From contig DGJU01000072.1 of assembly GCA_002387605.1 (NCBI GenBank), positions 1-22,050 of the forward strand: a stretch of 22,050 nucleotides of DNA, given 5' to 3'. Below the pieces are notes generated by a model. It saw only the letters and a program-made list of their open reading frames with translations. It was not told where the DNA came from and searched no databases. Source of the stretch: Alphaproteobacteria bacterium UBA4588. Its GTDB lineage: Bacteria; Pseudomonadota; Alphaproteobacteria; Puniceispirillales; Puniceispirillaceae. The position numbers and the translations under genes were made by a program. Numbering within the stretch: the first letter of the stretch is position 1; every line of letters begins with the position of its first letter. This document shows positions 22,042 to 22,050 of the stretch, piece by piece.

Positions 22042-22050
22042 AAGAGATAT

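Overview
The window reads as a chromosomal stretch of an alphaproteobacterium, most likely a marine one (SAR116-like). That placement is inference. It rests on an RpoE/ChrR sigma/anti-sigma pair, an IalB-family gene overlapping rlmN, Fe-type SodB and a DUF3429 protein. No 16S rRNA or other taxonomic marker is present. Coding density is high, and almost everything outside 17.9-21.1 kb is ordinary housekeeping and central metabolism.

Layout. 1-344: 3' end of an AcuI/YhdH-type acrylyl-CoA reductase. 412-963 (-): hypoxanthine phosphoribosyltransferase. 1192-2058 (+): beta-hydroxyacid dehydrogenase, convergent with gabD (2157-3623, -) across a strong bidirectional terminator. 3838-4440 (-): sodB, with a perfect 18-bp palindrome upstream. 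4809-5084 (+): small unrecognised membrane-protein candidate. 5100-9726 (-): transcription order ybbA-like ATPase, ybbP-like FtsX permease, argG. 9912-10975 (+): tesA, divergent from ybbA as in E. coli, then a DUF3429 protein. 10994-12225 (-): ECF sigma factor RpoE and its cupin anti-sigma factor ChrR, overlapping as TAATG; this ChrR lacks three of the four N-terminal zinc ligands. 12532-14228 (+): IalB-family protein and rlmN, overlapping as ATGA. 14398-15117 (+): Bax-inhibitor-1 family protein with a good terminator. 15257-17351 (+): class I fructose-1,6-bisphosphatase and class II fructose-bisphosphate aldolase, which catalyse consecutive gluconeogenic / sugar-phosphate steps.

17361-21008 (-) is a vitamin B12 uptake module. 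A full cobalamin riboswitch (20841-21008) precedes a BtuB-like TonB-dependent receptor, then a small DUF6580-like membrane protein that may be an inner-membrane cobalamin carrier, then an NAD-dependent epimerase-like protein. Its first two genes and part of the third are much more AT-rich than the flanks: sampled 60-base lines gave about 27-38% GC, against 50-57% in neighbouring genes. This suggests horizontal acquisition. 21099-21956 (-): exported M23 peptidase with an HxD variant of the usual HxH motif. A candidate outward-facing promoter lies at the right edge.

I found no tRNA, rRNA, CRISPR array, insertion sequence, phage gene or recognisable defence system. The most interesting points are the B12 island, the zinc-ligand-less ChrR and the palindrome near sodB. 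None by itself demonstrates a wholly new system.
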